DNA of 64,000 bases, taken from contig CM049999.1 in the NCBI GenBank assembly GCA_016630955.3, forward strand, positions 744,001-808,000, given 5' to 3'. The translations under genes were made by a program, and so were the position numbers. Below the pieces are notes generated by a model. The model was not told where the DNA came from, made no database searches, and worked only from the letters and a program-made list of their open reading frames with translations. This document shows, piece by piece, positions 11,908 to 22,161 of the stretch. How positions within the stretch are numbered: the first letter of the stretch is position 1; each line of letters begins with the position of its first letter. Source of the DNA: Didymella arachidicola (taxonomy: Eukaryota > Ascomycota > Dothideomycetes > Pleosporales > Didymellaceae).

Positions 11908-12329
11908 ATTGCGTGAGAGTAGGCAAGGGCGAATAGGCAGCTGTTGCGGGTAGCTGCTTCTTTATGCGCCCCACACAACAGGCTGGTCTGGCGTGCGAGC
12001 GGTGAATCAAATGTGACAGCTTCCCGTGCAAATTGGAAGTATAATTGACCTTCGACGCTCTCGACGGTGACTGGTGAAGATTTCGTAAGAGTCGACTGAC
12101 GCGCGAGCGGCAGACAGCCACAAAGTTTCGTCGATCCCTTGAAGACGCTCCCCGCGCAACAGCCGAGTCCGCGCTCGCCGCATTGTTTGGGTTGCAACAC
12201 AACTGTCAACCACGCAACAAGCGCAACAGTACTCGAGACCATACAGCAAGCTTCTTTTTGGGACATTCACACAGCTATTGCTACTCATAAGTGCCCTGGA
12301 CAAGGTGCTCTCCATGCACAGCATCCGCC
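11908..12329. promoter_or_regulatory. Divergent promoter, antiporter / alpha-actinin
   Basis: A 422-bp interval between start codons on opposite strands, so both promoters must lie here or overlap upstream exons. No specific operator or TATA box was identified with confidence. Confidence 0.5.
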
Positions 12330-14432
12330 ATGGCTCCCCTTGAGCAGCAATGGGTCAAGGTCCAGCAGAAGACCTTCACCAAGTGGTGCGCAGCCCCGCA
12401 GCCACAACGATGGGTCGCAGCCCTCAGGCCAGGTGCTGACCAAACAACGCAGGCTGAACAGCAAATTGAAGACGCGCGAAGTCGAAATCGAGGACCTCAT
12501 CACCGACTTATCTGACGGTGTGAGTGCCCCTCTCTGCATCCCCTCCTCGCGAGCGCCTCCTGACATCCATGTGTAGATCAACCTCATCCACCTCCTCGAG
12601 ATCCTCAGTAATGAATCACTCGGCCGCTATGCCTCCCGACCGAAGCTGCGAGTACAGAAATTCGAAAACGTCAACAAGTCCCTGGACTACATCCGCAGTC
12701 GCAGCATCCAATTGACCAACATTGGTGCTGAAGACATAGTAGATGGCAACAGCAAGATTATCTTGGGTCTGATCTGGACCCTGATTCTGCGATTCACCAT
12801 CAGCGACATTAATGAAGAGGGTCTGAGTGCCAAGGAGGGTCTTTTGTTGTGGTGTCAGCGCAAGACAGCGTGCTACGACGAGGTCGAAGTACGGGACTTC
12901 TCCTCCAGCTGGAACGACGGACTAGCTTTCTGCGCTCTCCTGGATATCCATCGCCCCGACCTGATCGACTACGACAGCCTCGACAAGACCGATCATCGCG
13001 GCAACATGCAACTTGCCTTCGACATTGCCTCGAAAGAGATTGGCATCCCTGACCTGCTTGACGTAGAAGATGTTTGCGACGTAGCAAAGCCCGATGAGCG
13101 CTCGCTGATGACGTACATTGCCTACTGGTTTCACGCCTTCTCGCAGATGGAGCGAGTAGAAAACGCCGGGCGCCGAGTCGAGAAGTTTGTACAGAACATG
13201 CAAGGCGCATGGCAGATGCAGAACGACTTTGAAGAACGCATGCGCAAGCTGCTCGCCGCGATCGCCGCACAAAAGACACAATGGGAGGAGGCCAAATTCG
13301 ACGGAACGTATACTGACGCTAGGAATCAGTCAACCGAGTTCACTGCATGGAAGCGCAAGAGTAAGCGCAACTGGGTAGCGGAGAAGTCAGATTTGGCCGG
13401 ACTGCTCGGAAACATCAAGACAAAGTTGGCCACCTACCGCCTACGACCATACGACCCTCCAGCGGAGCTGAGCTTAGAGACGTTGGATGCGGCGTGGGCA
13501 GGTCTGATGAAAGCGGAGCGGGACCGCTCGCAGGTCATCAATGAAACGATCCGAGACATCAAAAACGCTCTTCGCAAATCCTTTGCAGACAAAGCGAACG
13601 ACTTCGCTCTCGCACTGAATACACTTGGAACATCGATATCAGCTCTCGAAGGTGAAGTCGAAGATCAACTGGAGCATACTAAGGAGATCAGCAAATCTCT
13701 GGCGCCGCTTGACGAGTATCTGAATCTCATTGCTTCAATCGACGAGCAATGCGCCGAAGCAAACATCGAGGAGAATGACTTCACAACATATACATACGAC
13801 GAGCTTGAGTATGAGCTGAGCCTTGTCCGCAGCTCAGTCTCAAAGAAGCTTGCTTTCTTGGAAAACCAGATGGTCGCTCGTAACATGACAAACCTGACAC
13901 CTATACAACTGGAAGAGTTTGAGTCTGTGTTCAGGCATTTTGACCGCGATCTGTCAAACTCGTTGGCAGAGTTGGAATTCTCGGCTGCTTTGGCCAGTCT
14001 GGGGCTCGTGTACGATGATGAGGAGATGCACGAGAAGTTCAGCGAAACGAGCGGCGGCCGCGACTACGTCACCTTCGAACAATTTATCCGCTTCATGGTC
14101 GACGAAACGGAAGACCAGAATACTGCAGAGCAAGTATTCGAGTCCTTCAAGGAGGTCGCCGACGGCAAGGTATGTTCCTGAGGTCTCATAATTGCTGACC
14201 AAACACTGACGAAATATAGCCCTACGTCACTGAGCTCGACCTTCGGCACTCGCTCGTGCCCGACGAAGTCATTGAAGATCTCCTTTCTACAATGCCTGAG
14301 CACAAGGGACCGGACATGCAGGAGGACCGCGATCTCCCGAAGTACGACTACATCACCTACATGGAACGGTACATGAATGCGAAGCGGGAACAGGAGCGGC
14401 AACTAGAGCAGCAACAGGTTAATGGCGGATAG
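12330..14432 (+). CDS. ain1: Alpha-actinin, actin cross-linking protein
   Basis: A 642-residue fungal alpha-actinin. Exons are 12330-12385, 12453-12519, 12577-14169 and 14220-14432; introns are 67, 57 and 50 bp. Two calponin-homology domains form the actin-binding head at about residues 10-110 and 120-230 (VQQKTFTKW, KLRVQKFENVNKSLDYI, LLLWCQRKTACYDEV, WNDGLAFCALLDIHRPDLID). A short rod of spectrin-like repeats follows (about 240-490), then C-terminal EF hands (VFRHFDRDLSNSLAELEF). The loop in the first EF hand lacks several calcium-binding oxygens, so calcium control is doubtful. Length matches fission yeast Ain1 (about 620). It acts in cytokinetic ring and actin bundle assembly. Confidence 0.94.
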
Positions 14433-15634
14433 AATTCCGAAAACCCTTGGCTCAAGCGGTCGATGACCGACAATAGCCTTAGTGTTCTACTTGGACCAAG
14501 ACCGGTGTTGACGCCTGTTTTCCTGTGAGCTGAGCCTAAGCGGAGCTCAAGGTACATTGCTCTCCTCACCGAGCAGAACTACGAGGGGAAGTTGGGAAGT
14601 GTGCTTGTTGACTTCAGCGCGACAGTTTGATTATTTGGGTTTTGCATAGCGATGTTCGTACTGGCGTCAGACTTAAATCTTTGTGGTGCTGGCCGCCTGG
14701 TGCATCAGGGGAGCGAGCATTCTTTGCGGGTACAGGCTGTGCAAGTAGCTTGTCATCATCAATAGTAACATCAGTGAACGTAATGTAATTCTGTGCATAT
14801 GTCCCAATTCGCGATGACGCGCGTCTTTGCATAGGCGATGGATTGAGCCGTTTGACCGCGTTGTACACAGAATATTGACATCTGTTTACTGATCGCACTC
14901 AGTCTACCTACCCGGTCGAGCAGTATCCTCCTCCATAACACTTTTCGATTTTCTCTGACGGAAAAGCACTGTTGCCAACTTCTGTCTGGAAGCAGCTATG
15001 TAGCGAGAGTCCTGGAACTATCCCTCTGACCGCCAGGCAGACACGAGGCGAAGTCAATGAATATCTTCTGCGCCTGGATCAGTGGAGACTGTCGCTCAAC
15101 TCAACCTGGACCACACGGGAATAGTATCGTAGTACTACAGCAGGTGCCGGTTGCTCAGTCAACAACTACGATCGGAAATAGCCCTGATGGTTTGTCAGCG
15201 ATGCATGTTTCCAATGACCTTGTCCCTCCGGCTGCGCGACGATGTCAACAACGATTGGATGTCAGTGTCCCATGCATGTTTTGCAAAATTGATGAAGCAG
15301 ACTCTTTGACAGCAAATAACACGGTATGACACGCCATGAACCCAGTTTGCCCTTGTATCTACCTATCGATGTTGCACCCCCTGTTCGCACTTTCTGCCGA
15401 TTTCGACTGACTGCATCGGTTGTGCGCGTTCTTACTCTGAAAAATGAAGAGGCTGGCAACCATCATACTGGTCGGACAGAATCTGTGTGAAAGTGGAGGC
15501 GTTGCAGCTTCTACCGACTTGGCAAGGCAGTATCGCTATAAGGCGTCCCACACCAGCAGTACAAGGCATTCTGATCCTTCGAAACAGCAAAACACAAGGA
15601 ATGCTTAAATACTCACAGCACCAGTGAACGAAGG
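14433..15634. other. Intergenic, no gene seen
   Basis: About 1.2 kb between two same-strand genes. A 90-codon ATG frame starts at 15057 but has no recognisable domain, and open frames of that length are expected by chance here. Nothing else is supported. Confidence 0.55.
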
Positions 15635-16454
15635 ATGCCACCCACGGATAGTCCAATTCACGCCAAGATGGCACTGACATGGTCCCACCTCCTCACCATC
15701 CTCAACTGCAGTGCTTTGTTCTTCTCACTGGCGCTAGTAGGACTTTCGCCTGCTATCATCTACTTGACTGCTCATGGCGTGCACTGGATGAACAAAGCAT
15801 ATCCTCAAGGATACTATGAGTGGTACCGCGGCCCAAGCTGGGACATGGACACCAAGCACGAGATCAGGCTGATGTTCGAGTCGACGAACGAGGAAATGCT
15901 TTACACCGCAGGTGCTGCAGGTGCTCTCTTTGGACTCATTGGTATTGTCGGCTTTTTCCTTGCGCGTCAGGTCAGTATCCCCCGCTTAACACCAAAAGAG
16001 ATGATGCTGATGGTCACAGACGTCCAAGCCCTCCGCGCAAAAAGCCACGCTCTTCCTGCAGGTCCTACCTAGCAGCATCGCATTCCTGGTCACCTTCATC
16101 GCCTTCGTCTTCACGCAAGTGGTCTACGACACGAACAACAGGGGCAAGTGTGATTGGACTAGCGGTTACAATCCAAACAACGTGTTCCACTGCACACGCG
16201 AGCAGGCTGCTTGCTCTATTGTCGGATACTTCAAAAGGCCAGACTATGCGGATGATATCCAGCACGTTTTTGACACTAAGAGGGGTATTTGTGGTGAGAC
16301 GCAGACTGGGAGACATCTGCTTGCCCCGCTGTTTGTGGCGAGTGTGCTGTTTTGTGGAGCTGCTGTGGGGAAGTTTCTGGTGGAGAAGAGGGAAACTCGG
16401 TTTGTTGAGAGTGCAGATGAGAGAGTTGAGAGATTGGAGAGGCAGGAGGAGTAA
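15635..16454 (+). CDS. Unnamed four-helix membrane protein
   Basis: A 256-residue protein from exons 15635-15970 and 16020-16454, joined across a 49-bp intron (donor GTCAGT, acceptor CACAG). Four hydrophobic segments are visible: LFFSLALVGLSPAIIYLTA near residue 25, a Gly/Ala-rich segment AAGALFGLIGIVGFFLA, SIAFLVTFIAFVFTQVV, and LLAPLFVASVLFCGAAVG. The loop between helices 3 and 4 contains several cysteines (KCDW, FHCTREQAAC, GICG), and the C-terminus is charged and probably coiled. The topology recalls SUR7/claudin-like tetraspans of fungal eisosomes, but I see no diagnostic motif and assign no function. A second ATG at 15668 is an alternative start, closer to the first helix. Confidence 0.75.
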
Positions 16455-17574
16455 AAGTTTGCAGGTGAGATAAGTGACTTCCGGGGGCAACTGGAATGAG
16501 GTATGTGTACGGGAGAGGAAGTGCGGAGGTGATTCGATGAAAATGATCGGGACGAACGATGAGAAAGGGATTGTAAGGCGATTGAAGTAATGGGCCGCAA
16601 TGACTTACGAATAGATAGACTGAACGAATGAAACGAGACCCACGTCCGCGAATGACTTCAGAAGCAAGGGCACAATGCACGCGACCGGCGCGCGACCGAA
16701 CATCCTCCTGCTTTCTGATTGGTTCTAGGACCGTTTACTTTCGAGGATCATAAACCTACAACGTTGGCAAGTTTCCTCTTTGTGCAGTTTGATATCCTGG
16801 TCGGCTCCAAACAACCCCACTTCCTCTCTATGGAAACACTCCTGCACCCTTACACTCATTGTATTGAGACAATAAGTGTCGCACAGCAGATTCTGCCCAC
16901 TTATATCAGCCAAAGTCATCGCTCTAGTGTAGTCGCGCGTGACTGCAGTTTTGCGACAATAAGCCAATGATTAGTAGGTCAAGTGTGATAGCTCAAAACC
17001 CGAAGTGCTGACCTATTTTATACAATCTTGTAACCCTGATCCTTAGTTTTTCGCTCGATTGATCTCCAATGACGCAGTACCAGAGAGCATATTGTGTACA
17101 ACCAAATGCGTGGTGAGCTAAGCGCAGGCTGACCTGCGTCTTCAATCTTGGAACGCACGGGTGCATCATCATCCCAGCTCGTCCAACGAACACAATGCTT
17201 GATGTCTGTAAATCGCGAAGCGCAGTAATTGCCGCCATTTCGAGGCTATTATGTTGACGACCCGTAGGAGTGACGCGAACTACAGATGAATCCAGTCTGC
17301 GAGTTCTCGCAACCCTGAGCATGCGTTCGAAACTGCGTTTCCGCCCCCAAATTACCGCTCCGCTGGGACACGCCCAGCCTCTGTCTCGCCAACTTGACGC
17401 AGAAACAAGATTTCCGTAACATCTGCAACCCAATGCGGAAGTAACAATGCCACATAGCAGTCAGCGTTGCATGGTCATTCAACACACCGATCGTATTGCG
17501 TAGGTAAGGAACATAAGAGGGAGTAACCTGGGGTTTTAGGCGCTTGAGACGTTCGTCTTTCACATCTCTCCATA
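16455..17574. other. Intergenic, no gene seen
   Basis: About 1.1 kb with no supported gene. A 134-codon minus-strand frame at 16276-16680 is largely antisense to the preceding gene and low in complexity. Other frames are short and have no splice context. Confidence 0.55.
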
Positions 17575-17955
17575 ATGTCTGGCTTCACGACCACGCGTCC
17601 CTGGGCATGGACAATGGCATGCTTGCTGAATGTGGTGGATGCATTGAGCATTGGTGATTATATTTTTGACTGCCTTTCAAAGCACGAATCTGACCACCGC
17701 CATGCAGGTTCATACCAACATACGCTCGTCCCACGATACAGAAGAAGACGCAAGAAGTTTAACCCATTGATCTTTGGCCTCGTCTTCGGTCTTGTTGGGG
17801 GCTTACTTACGCTTGCCTACGCTGTCTGGTTCTTTCGGCGGAGGGCGAGAAGAAAGGCAGCTTTGAAGGGCGAATCGCCGATGAGTGTGGACATGTCGAA
17901 TGGTCCGGGGAATGTCTGGACTGGGGCAGGAGGTTTGAGTGGAAAGCCACGTTAG
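17575..17955 (+). CDS. Small single-pass membrane protein A (tandem paralogue)
   Basis: A 126-residue single-exon ORF. The N-terminus has a hydrophobic signal-like stretch (WTMACLLNVVDALS), followed by a short outer segment with one Cys (FDCLSK), a basic cluster (PRYRRRRKKFN) and a strong membrane helix (PLIFGLVFGLVGGLLTLAYA) that ends in a stop-transfer cluster (FFRRRARRK). The tail ends GNVWTGAGGLSGKPR. The neighbour at 18471 has the same order of elements and the same tail motif NVWxGxGGL, so the two look like diverged tandem paralogues. No known family is recognised. The HET-domain gene 1.5 kb downstream is on the same strand. Predicted location is plasma membrane or an endomembrane, by topology only. 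Confidence 0.65.
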   Translation: MSGFTTTRPWAWTMACLLNVVDALSIGDYIFDCLSKHESDHRHAGSYQHTLVPRYRRRRKKFNPLIFGLVFGLVGGLLTLAYAVWFFRRRARRKAALKGESPMSVDMSNGPGNVWTGAGGLSGKPR

Positions 17956-18470
17956 TAGAGCTGATAGAAGGGAATCTGAGATATTACTTGGACCATTTTC
18001 TCTCTGGACAGCTCCGTACTGTAATCAGATGACATCTTAACTTAAATTCTCAGTATCTATAAAGATACAATTCCTTTTTTGTGTACAATCATATCAGAGC
18101 TGGATGAGGGAACATAAAAGTTGCATTCGGTGTGAACCCAATCAAGAGACGGTGAAGCGAAAGCGAGAGCGAGCAATTGCAGACTCACCTGTACTTCGTA
18201 ACTACTAGAATAATTGCGTCATACAAGACCGAGGGTCTGCGCGCCCCGCCGTTTCCGCCCCCAAACACAAGGGATAGATCGAGATATCGGCGCGCAGCAT
18301 ACCTCTCTTGTCGTCTTGGTTGGAGAAACAAGAATTCGCATAATAAATCTATGACCTCTTGTGGAACTCCGCTTCCGCGTAAGTATATGAGGGACAGCAT
18401 GTGATGAATGTCCGATGCTAGAGAGATTGCATGCACTATTGGAACCTACTACAATTGTCTCAAAGAAAAA
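17956..18470. other. Intergenic between the two small membrane proteins
   Basis: The stretch holds the 3' flank of protein A and the upstream region of protein B. An in-frame upstream ATG at 18408 would add 21 residues to protein B but would bury its signal-like stretch, so it was not used. No other gene is visible. Confidence 0.5.
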
Positions 18471-18874
18471 ATGCCGGCCACGCGGTCTTGCGCACTCATC
18501 TTAGCATCGACACTACTCAATGCAGCATATGCGCTGAGCGCTAGTAAAGTCTATTCGTCGCAGTCACAGTACGCTTGTCTAACGAGTGTGCAGGTGAGCG
18601 AACATATGCTCTCGATTCTCGAGCCAACAGGAGATGTAGATCCGGTCATTGCCAGAAGCGAACGATAGGATTCGCAGTCGCTTTCAGCATCTTCACCGTT
18701 GTCGTATTTGCTGCAATGGTCTGGTGGTGCCTGCGACAGAGGAAAAAGGGAACACCTCTTTGGCCAGTGCGGCTGCGGTCTGAACCACAAGGTTCTGTTG
18801 TTGCAAAGCAGCACAGGGATAATGTTTGGTTTGGAGGGGGTGGCTTGAGAGGAGGCGGGGCGAGCGGCAGATGA
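18471..18874 (+). CDS. Small single-pass membrane protein B (tandem paralogue)
   Basis: A predicted 113-residue protein from exons 18471-18593 and 18656-18874, with a 62-bp intron (donor GTGAGC, acceptor GCCAG). The acceptor was chosen because it joins the signal exon in frame with the membrane helix; the earlier CAACAG acceptor would give an immediate stop. Order of elements: signal-like N-terminus (SCALILASTLLNAAYALS), short segment with one Cys (YACLTS), membrane helix (GFAVAFSIFTVVVFAAMVWW), basic stop-transfer (RQRKKG) and a tail with DNVWFGGGGLRGGG. This matches protein A at 17575 in layout, single Cys and tail motif. Function unknown. Confidence 0.6.
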
Positions 18875-19452
18875 GAGGAAGATGGATCAAGAGGAGCACC
18901 AACGTATCCTAGCCGTGAGATCCTATGATGTTCTCCTCAGCGATACTACCAAATAGAGGAATGCTGTAGTGGTCGGCGTTAAGAAAGGAGGTTGGGAGTA
19001 GGATGCTGGCTGGGCTGGACCGACTTTCGGCGCGGCCCGCCAACCTCGCCTCCTCTTTTACACCAATACCGCAAAACCGCAAATCGGACTAGCCAAATCC
19101 AAAGCGCGGCAATGGTAGCTGCCGATGTTCAAGAACTGTTCCAGATTCTATGTGCTTTTGAATACGATGAGGCGCAATCAGTGGGTAGTCAAATTAGGCA
19201 TCCGTGCCGCGGGATGTAGACGCCCGCGCCTTCTTCTTGTCAGCAGTCGCCCCAATGCCTCGCACCAACCACTGCACAAGCTATCATCACAATAAACCGC
19301 GTTCACGGCGTCCTCGCTGTCGCGACCTCTCATGTCAGGTGTGTCTCGATGCCCCACGGTACTATTATGACTCCTGAGCGACAAGGCGCAGGAAGTTATA
19401 CCCGTTCAAAGCCCGAGTAGTTGGTTCCTTGGAGTCTTTCGCAAGCCTTTCA
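18875..19452. other. Upstream region of the HET gene
   Basis: No supported gene. A 35-codon ATG frame at 19111-19218 (MVAADVQELFQILCAFEYD onward) looks protein-like but is short and has no clear splice partner. The rest is probably the promoter and leader of the HET gene. Confidence 0.45.
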
Positions 19453-21423
19453 ATGCGGCTTCTACATACTACAAACCTGTCATTGAAGACATATCATTCC
19501 ACGGAAAATGTCGAATATGCAATCCTGTCGCACACCTGGGAGGATTCTGGAGAGATCCTTTTTGAAGATTTGGTTCGCGCACCTGATAAGGGATGGCAAT
19601 CTAAATCGGGGTCCGCCAAAGTAAATTACGCGTGCCAACAGGCTCGGCAAGACGGATATGACTACATTTGGATCGATACCTGTTGCATTGATAAGAGTAG
19701 CAGCGCAGAGCTGTCTGAGGCTATCAACTCCATGTTCAGGTGGTATCAGGACGCCACTATTTGCTACGCTTACCTCGTCGATACTACCACGACATGTAAC
19801 GGCAACGGTGGACTAAACTTCAGTCGCTGGTTTACACGCGGCTGGACATTGCAAGAGTTAGTTGCACCAGATCATGTGAAGTTCTTCGGCATGCATTGGC
19901 AGTACCTGGGTGACCGCATGTCACTTGCATCGAGGATATCTGCAATCACTGGGATCGAACAGTCTATCTTGCGCCGTGGACATGGAGATAAGAAGGCCTC
20001 AAGAGACTCGATCACGAGAACACGACTCGGTCTTCGCTTTACACCAAGCGCGGCAGCTTACGTATGCGCTTATTGTGGGGGGATGATACATTCTCGAATC
20101 AACAAAGTCCTCAGTGCCGTACCGATAGCACAGCGGATGAGATGGGCATCAAAAAGACACACCACTCGGGAAGAAGACACTGCTTACTGTCTGATGGGTC
20201 TTTTCGATGTCAATATGCCCCTCCTCTATGGCGAAGGCAGCAAATCCTTTACTCGACTCCAGGAGAACATATTGAAGGACTGCAAAGATCAATCCATACT
20301 AGCGTATCGCTCAACTGGGATTCTAAATTCAGTCGAATTCGCTCCAGTCATGCATAGCTATCAGTCTTCCGTGCTGGCGCCAAGTCCAGGATACTTCCTG
20401 GACGACATTCGACACGATTGGTCATCTAAAAGCAAAGACACACGTATAAGATTGACAGATGGCGAGATTACCATCTCCCTATATATTTGCCCGTTAAGTG
20501 CACACAATTCAATTGTGAGTTCCGCTTGGCGGAATAAGTACCTTGGGTTTCTCGATTGTATCGTTGGCGACGATTGCTTGTCGAGGCCTGCGATCTTGCT
20601 CGAACCTGTTGAGGAGGGATCACTCAGTTTTCGGCGCTGCTACGAAAAACCGACTTTATTTTGTATTACGTCAGGCGCAACAGAAGCGGTATCTCTGAAG
20701 ATGCTCCCTGGATCCGGCTCCTCATACGATTTTCAACCTCAGGGTATGCCCGAGATTTTTGCGCGCAGATCTGGCTCCAAGTTCTGACGTTCTACAGTAC
20801 TCCGTAAATTTGAAAAATTGAGGAGAGCCACAATCAAGATCACCAGCGACGAGGTCAGCTCTACATATCGTGCAGATCCAGGCGCGCCTATGAGGTTCAC
20901 GCACGCGACAATCACCTTGGATTCTCCATATCAACCAAGATTGGATGCAGCCTCACCAAAGTTCATCGGTGGCTACGCAGCAGGGCTCCCTTACGGTGAC
21001 ATCGGCATCATACCGTTCAGCCTCGAGGGGCTGGAGCTTTTCTTTGTGGCCTGGGGTCGCTTCCGGGAATCCTCGACGGAAAAGATATGGTGCAAGATTT
21101 GGACACTATTTGACATAGAAGAGATGGAGATCATTGGCCTCGATGATTATGATGACGATGAAAGCGCTATTGAGCTAATAGTTAGCCGGGTGGAGAAAAA
21201 GCAAGGAGCTGTCGCGCGCTTACAGCTTGCACAAGCCGAGCTATCTGAGAAGGACGAGATGGTACTCAATCCGCACACTCCAACACCTGTGATCGTTAGA
21301 GTATCCTCCACAAAAGAGACCTTTGTAGGCCGTTCGATCTTCCACATGAAGCTTCACATCGAACCATGGAGAACGACAGCAGATAACACGGGTTTCAATC
21401 CAAACATACCACACGATTTATGA
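19453..21423 (+). CDS. HET-domain protein (heterokaryon incompatibility family)
   Basis: A 638-residue protein from exons 19453-20743 and 20798-21423. The start MRLLHTTNLSL is typical for this family. The HET domain covers about residues 20-150: YAILSHTWED, the core YIWIDTCCIDKSSSAELSEA and FTRGWTLQELVAPDHVKFF. Further conserved blocks are AQRMRWASKRHTTREEDTAY and CLMGLFDVNMPLLYGEGSKSF. The 54-bp intron (20744-20797: donor GTATGC, branch CTGAC, acceptor CTACAG) removes the only in-frame stop (TGA at 20785) and joins a C-terminal part with no recognised domain. HET proteins trigger programmed cell death on non-self contact or act as immune-like effectors; the specific trigger here is unknown. 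Between ITGI and AQRM there are about 40 more residues than usual. Confidence 0.88.
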
Positions 21424-22161
21424 GTGGCCCAAATTCAGGCTCTAACATCAGGCCTTCTCAGACAACCGGGATCACGTATGTGTGACAGCTAACGCTCATC
21501 GTTGGACACGGCTGGCTTGCCACACCGATAAAACTTCGAGTCATCTCAGTACGCTATAGAGACCTGGATGGTTTCAAACAGGCCTGCGCTAGCGAGTCAA
21601 TCGAACCCTCTGAGTGCTTACTCAAGATCCAATGTGCTTGGGAATTCCCAGTCTTCCACTCCCTTGAGAATTGGGATTGAACAGCCCAATACCAGGCAAG
21701 AACCGCGACGACATGGAACTTTTGATCATCCAATAGACCGAAACGGTTACTATGGCTGCATCATGAGGCGTAGTCCACATAATGCAGCATGCATGCAGGG
21801 CTATATGGCAACATGGAATTGGAGGCTTTGGTCATCAAGCAAGGCTACGCGGAACCGGCAGACATAGGCGATGCTTAAGAGCTTCCGTGCTCGATACGGG
21901 GAGTTGCTTGTGAAAGGAAAGAGGCTACGCTGAGTGTGACCACAGATTTGGTCCGGTCGAAGAGCCCCAGATTTTTGGACAAATAAAAATAAAAGAGGAC
22001 GCTGCAGAAGCGAAATCACTTTTGCTGAATTGCTTGACACGGATTCGTGGCCTGCATATATACACGAACGAGAGACCGCGTTGTATCCAACTGCACTCGG
22101 TCCTACAGCAGCTGTGCTTGTTTTGTGCCGCCAGTCCGCTCCACAACTCTACCGTACTGGG
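21424..22161. other. Convergent intergenic, 3' flanks
   Basis: About 740 bp between the 3' ends of the HET gene (+) and the YPP1-like gene (-). Overlapping short frames near 22030-22350 are antisense to the YPP1-like last exon. Nothing else is supported. Confidence 0.55.

Noticed and set aside
16276..16680. 134-codon minus-strand ORF
   Set aside because: It is largely antisense to the tetraspan gene's last exon and is Ser/Pro/His low-complexity.
20044..20130. A 53-bp GTATGC...CTCAG intron inside the HET gene
   Set aside because: Removing it would break the frame between two conserved HET blocks.
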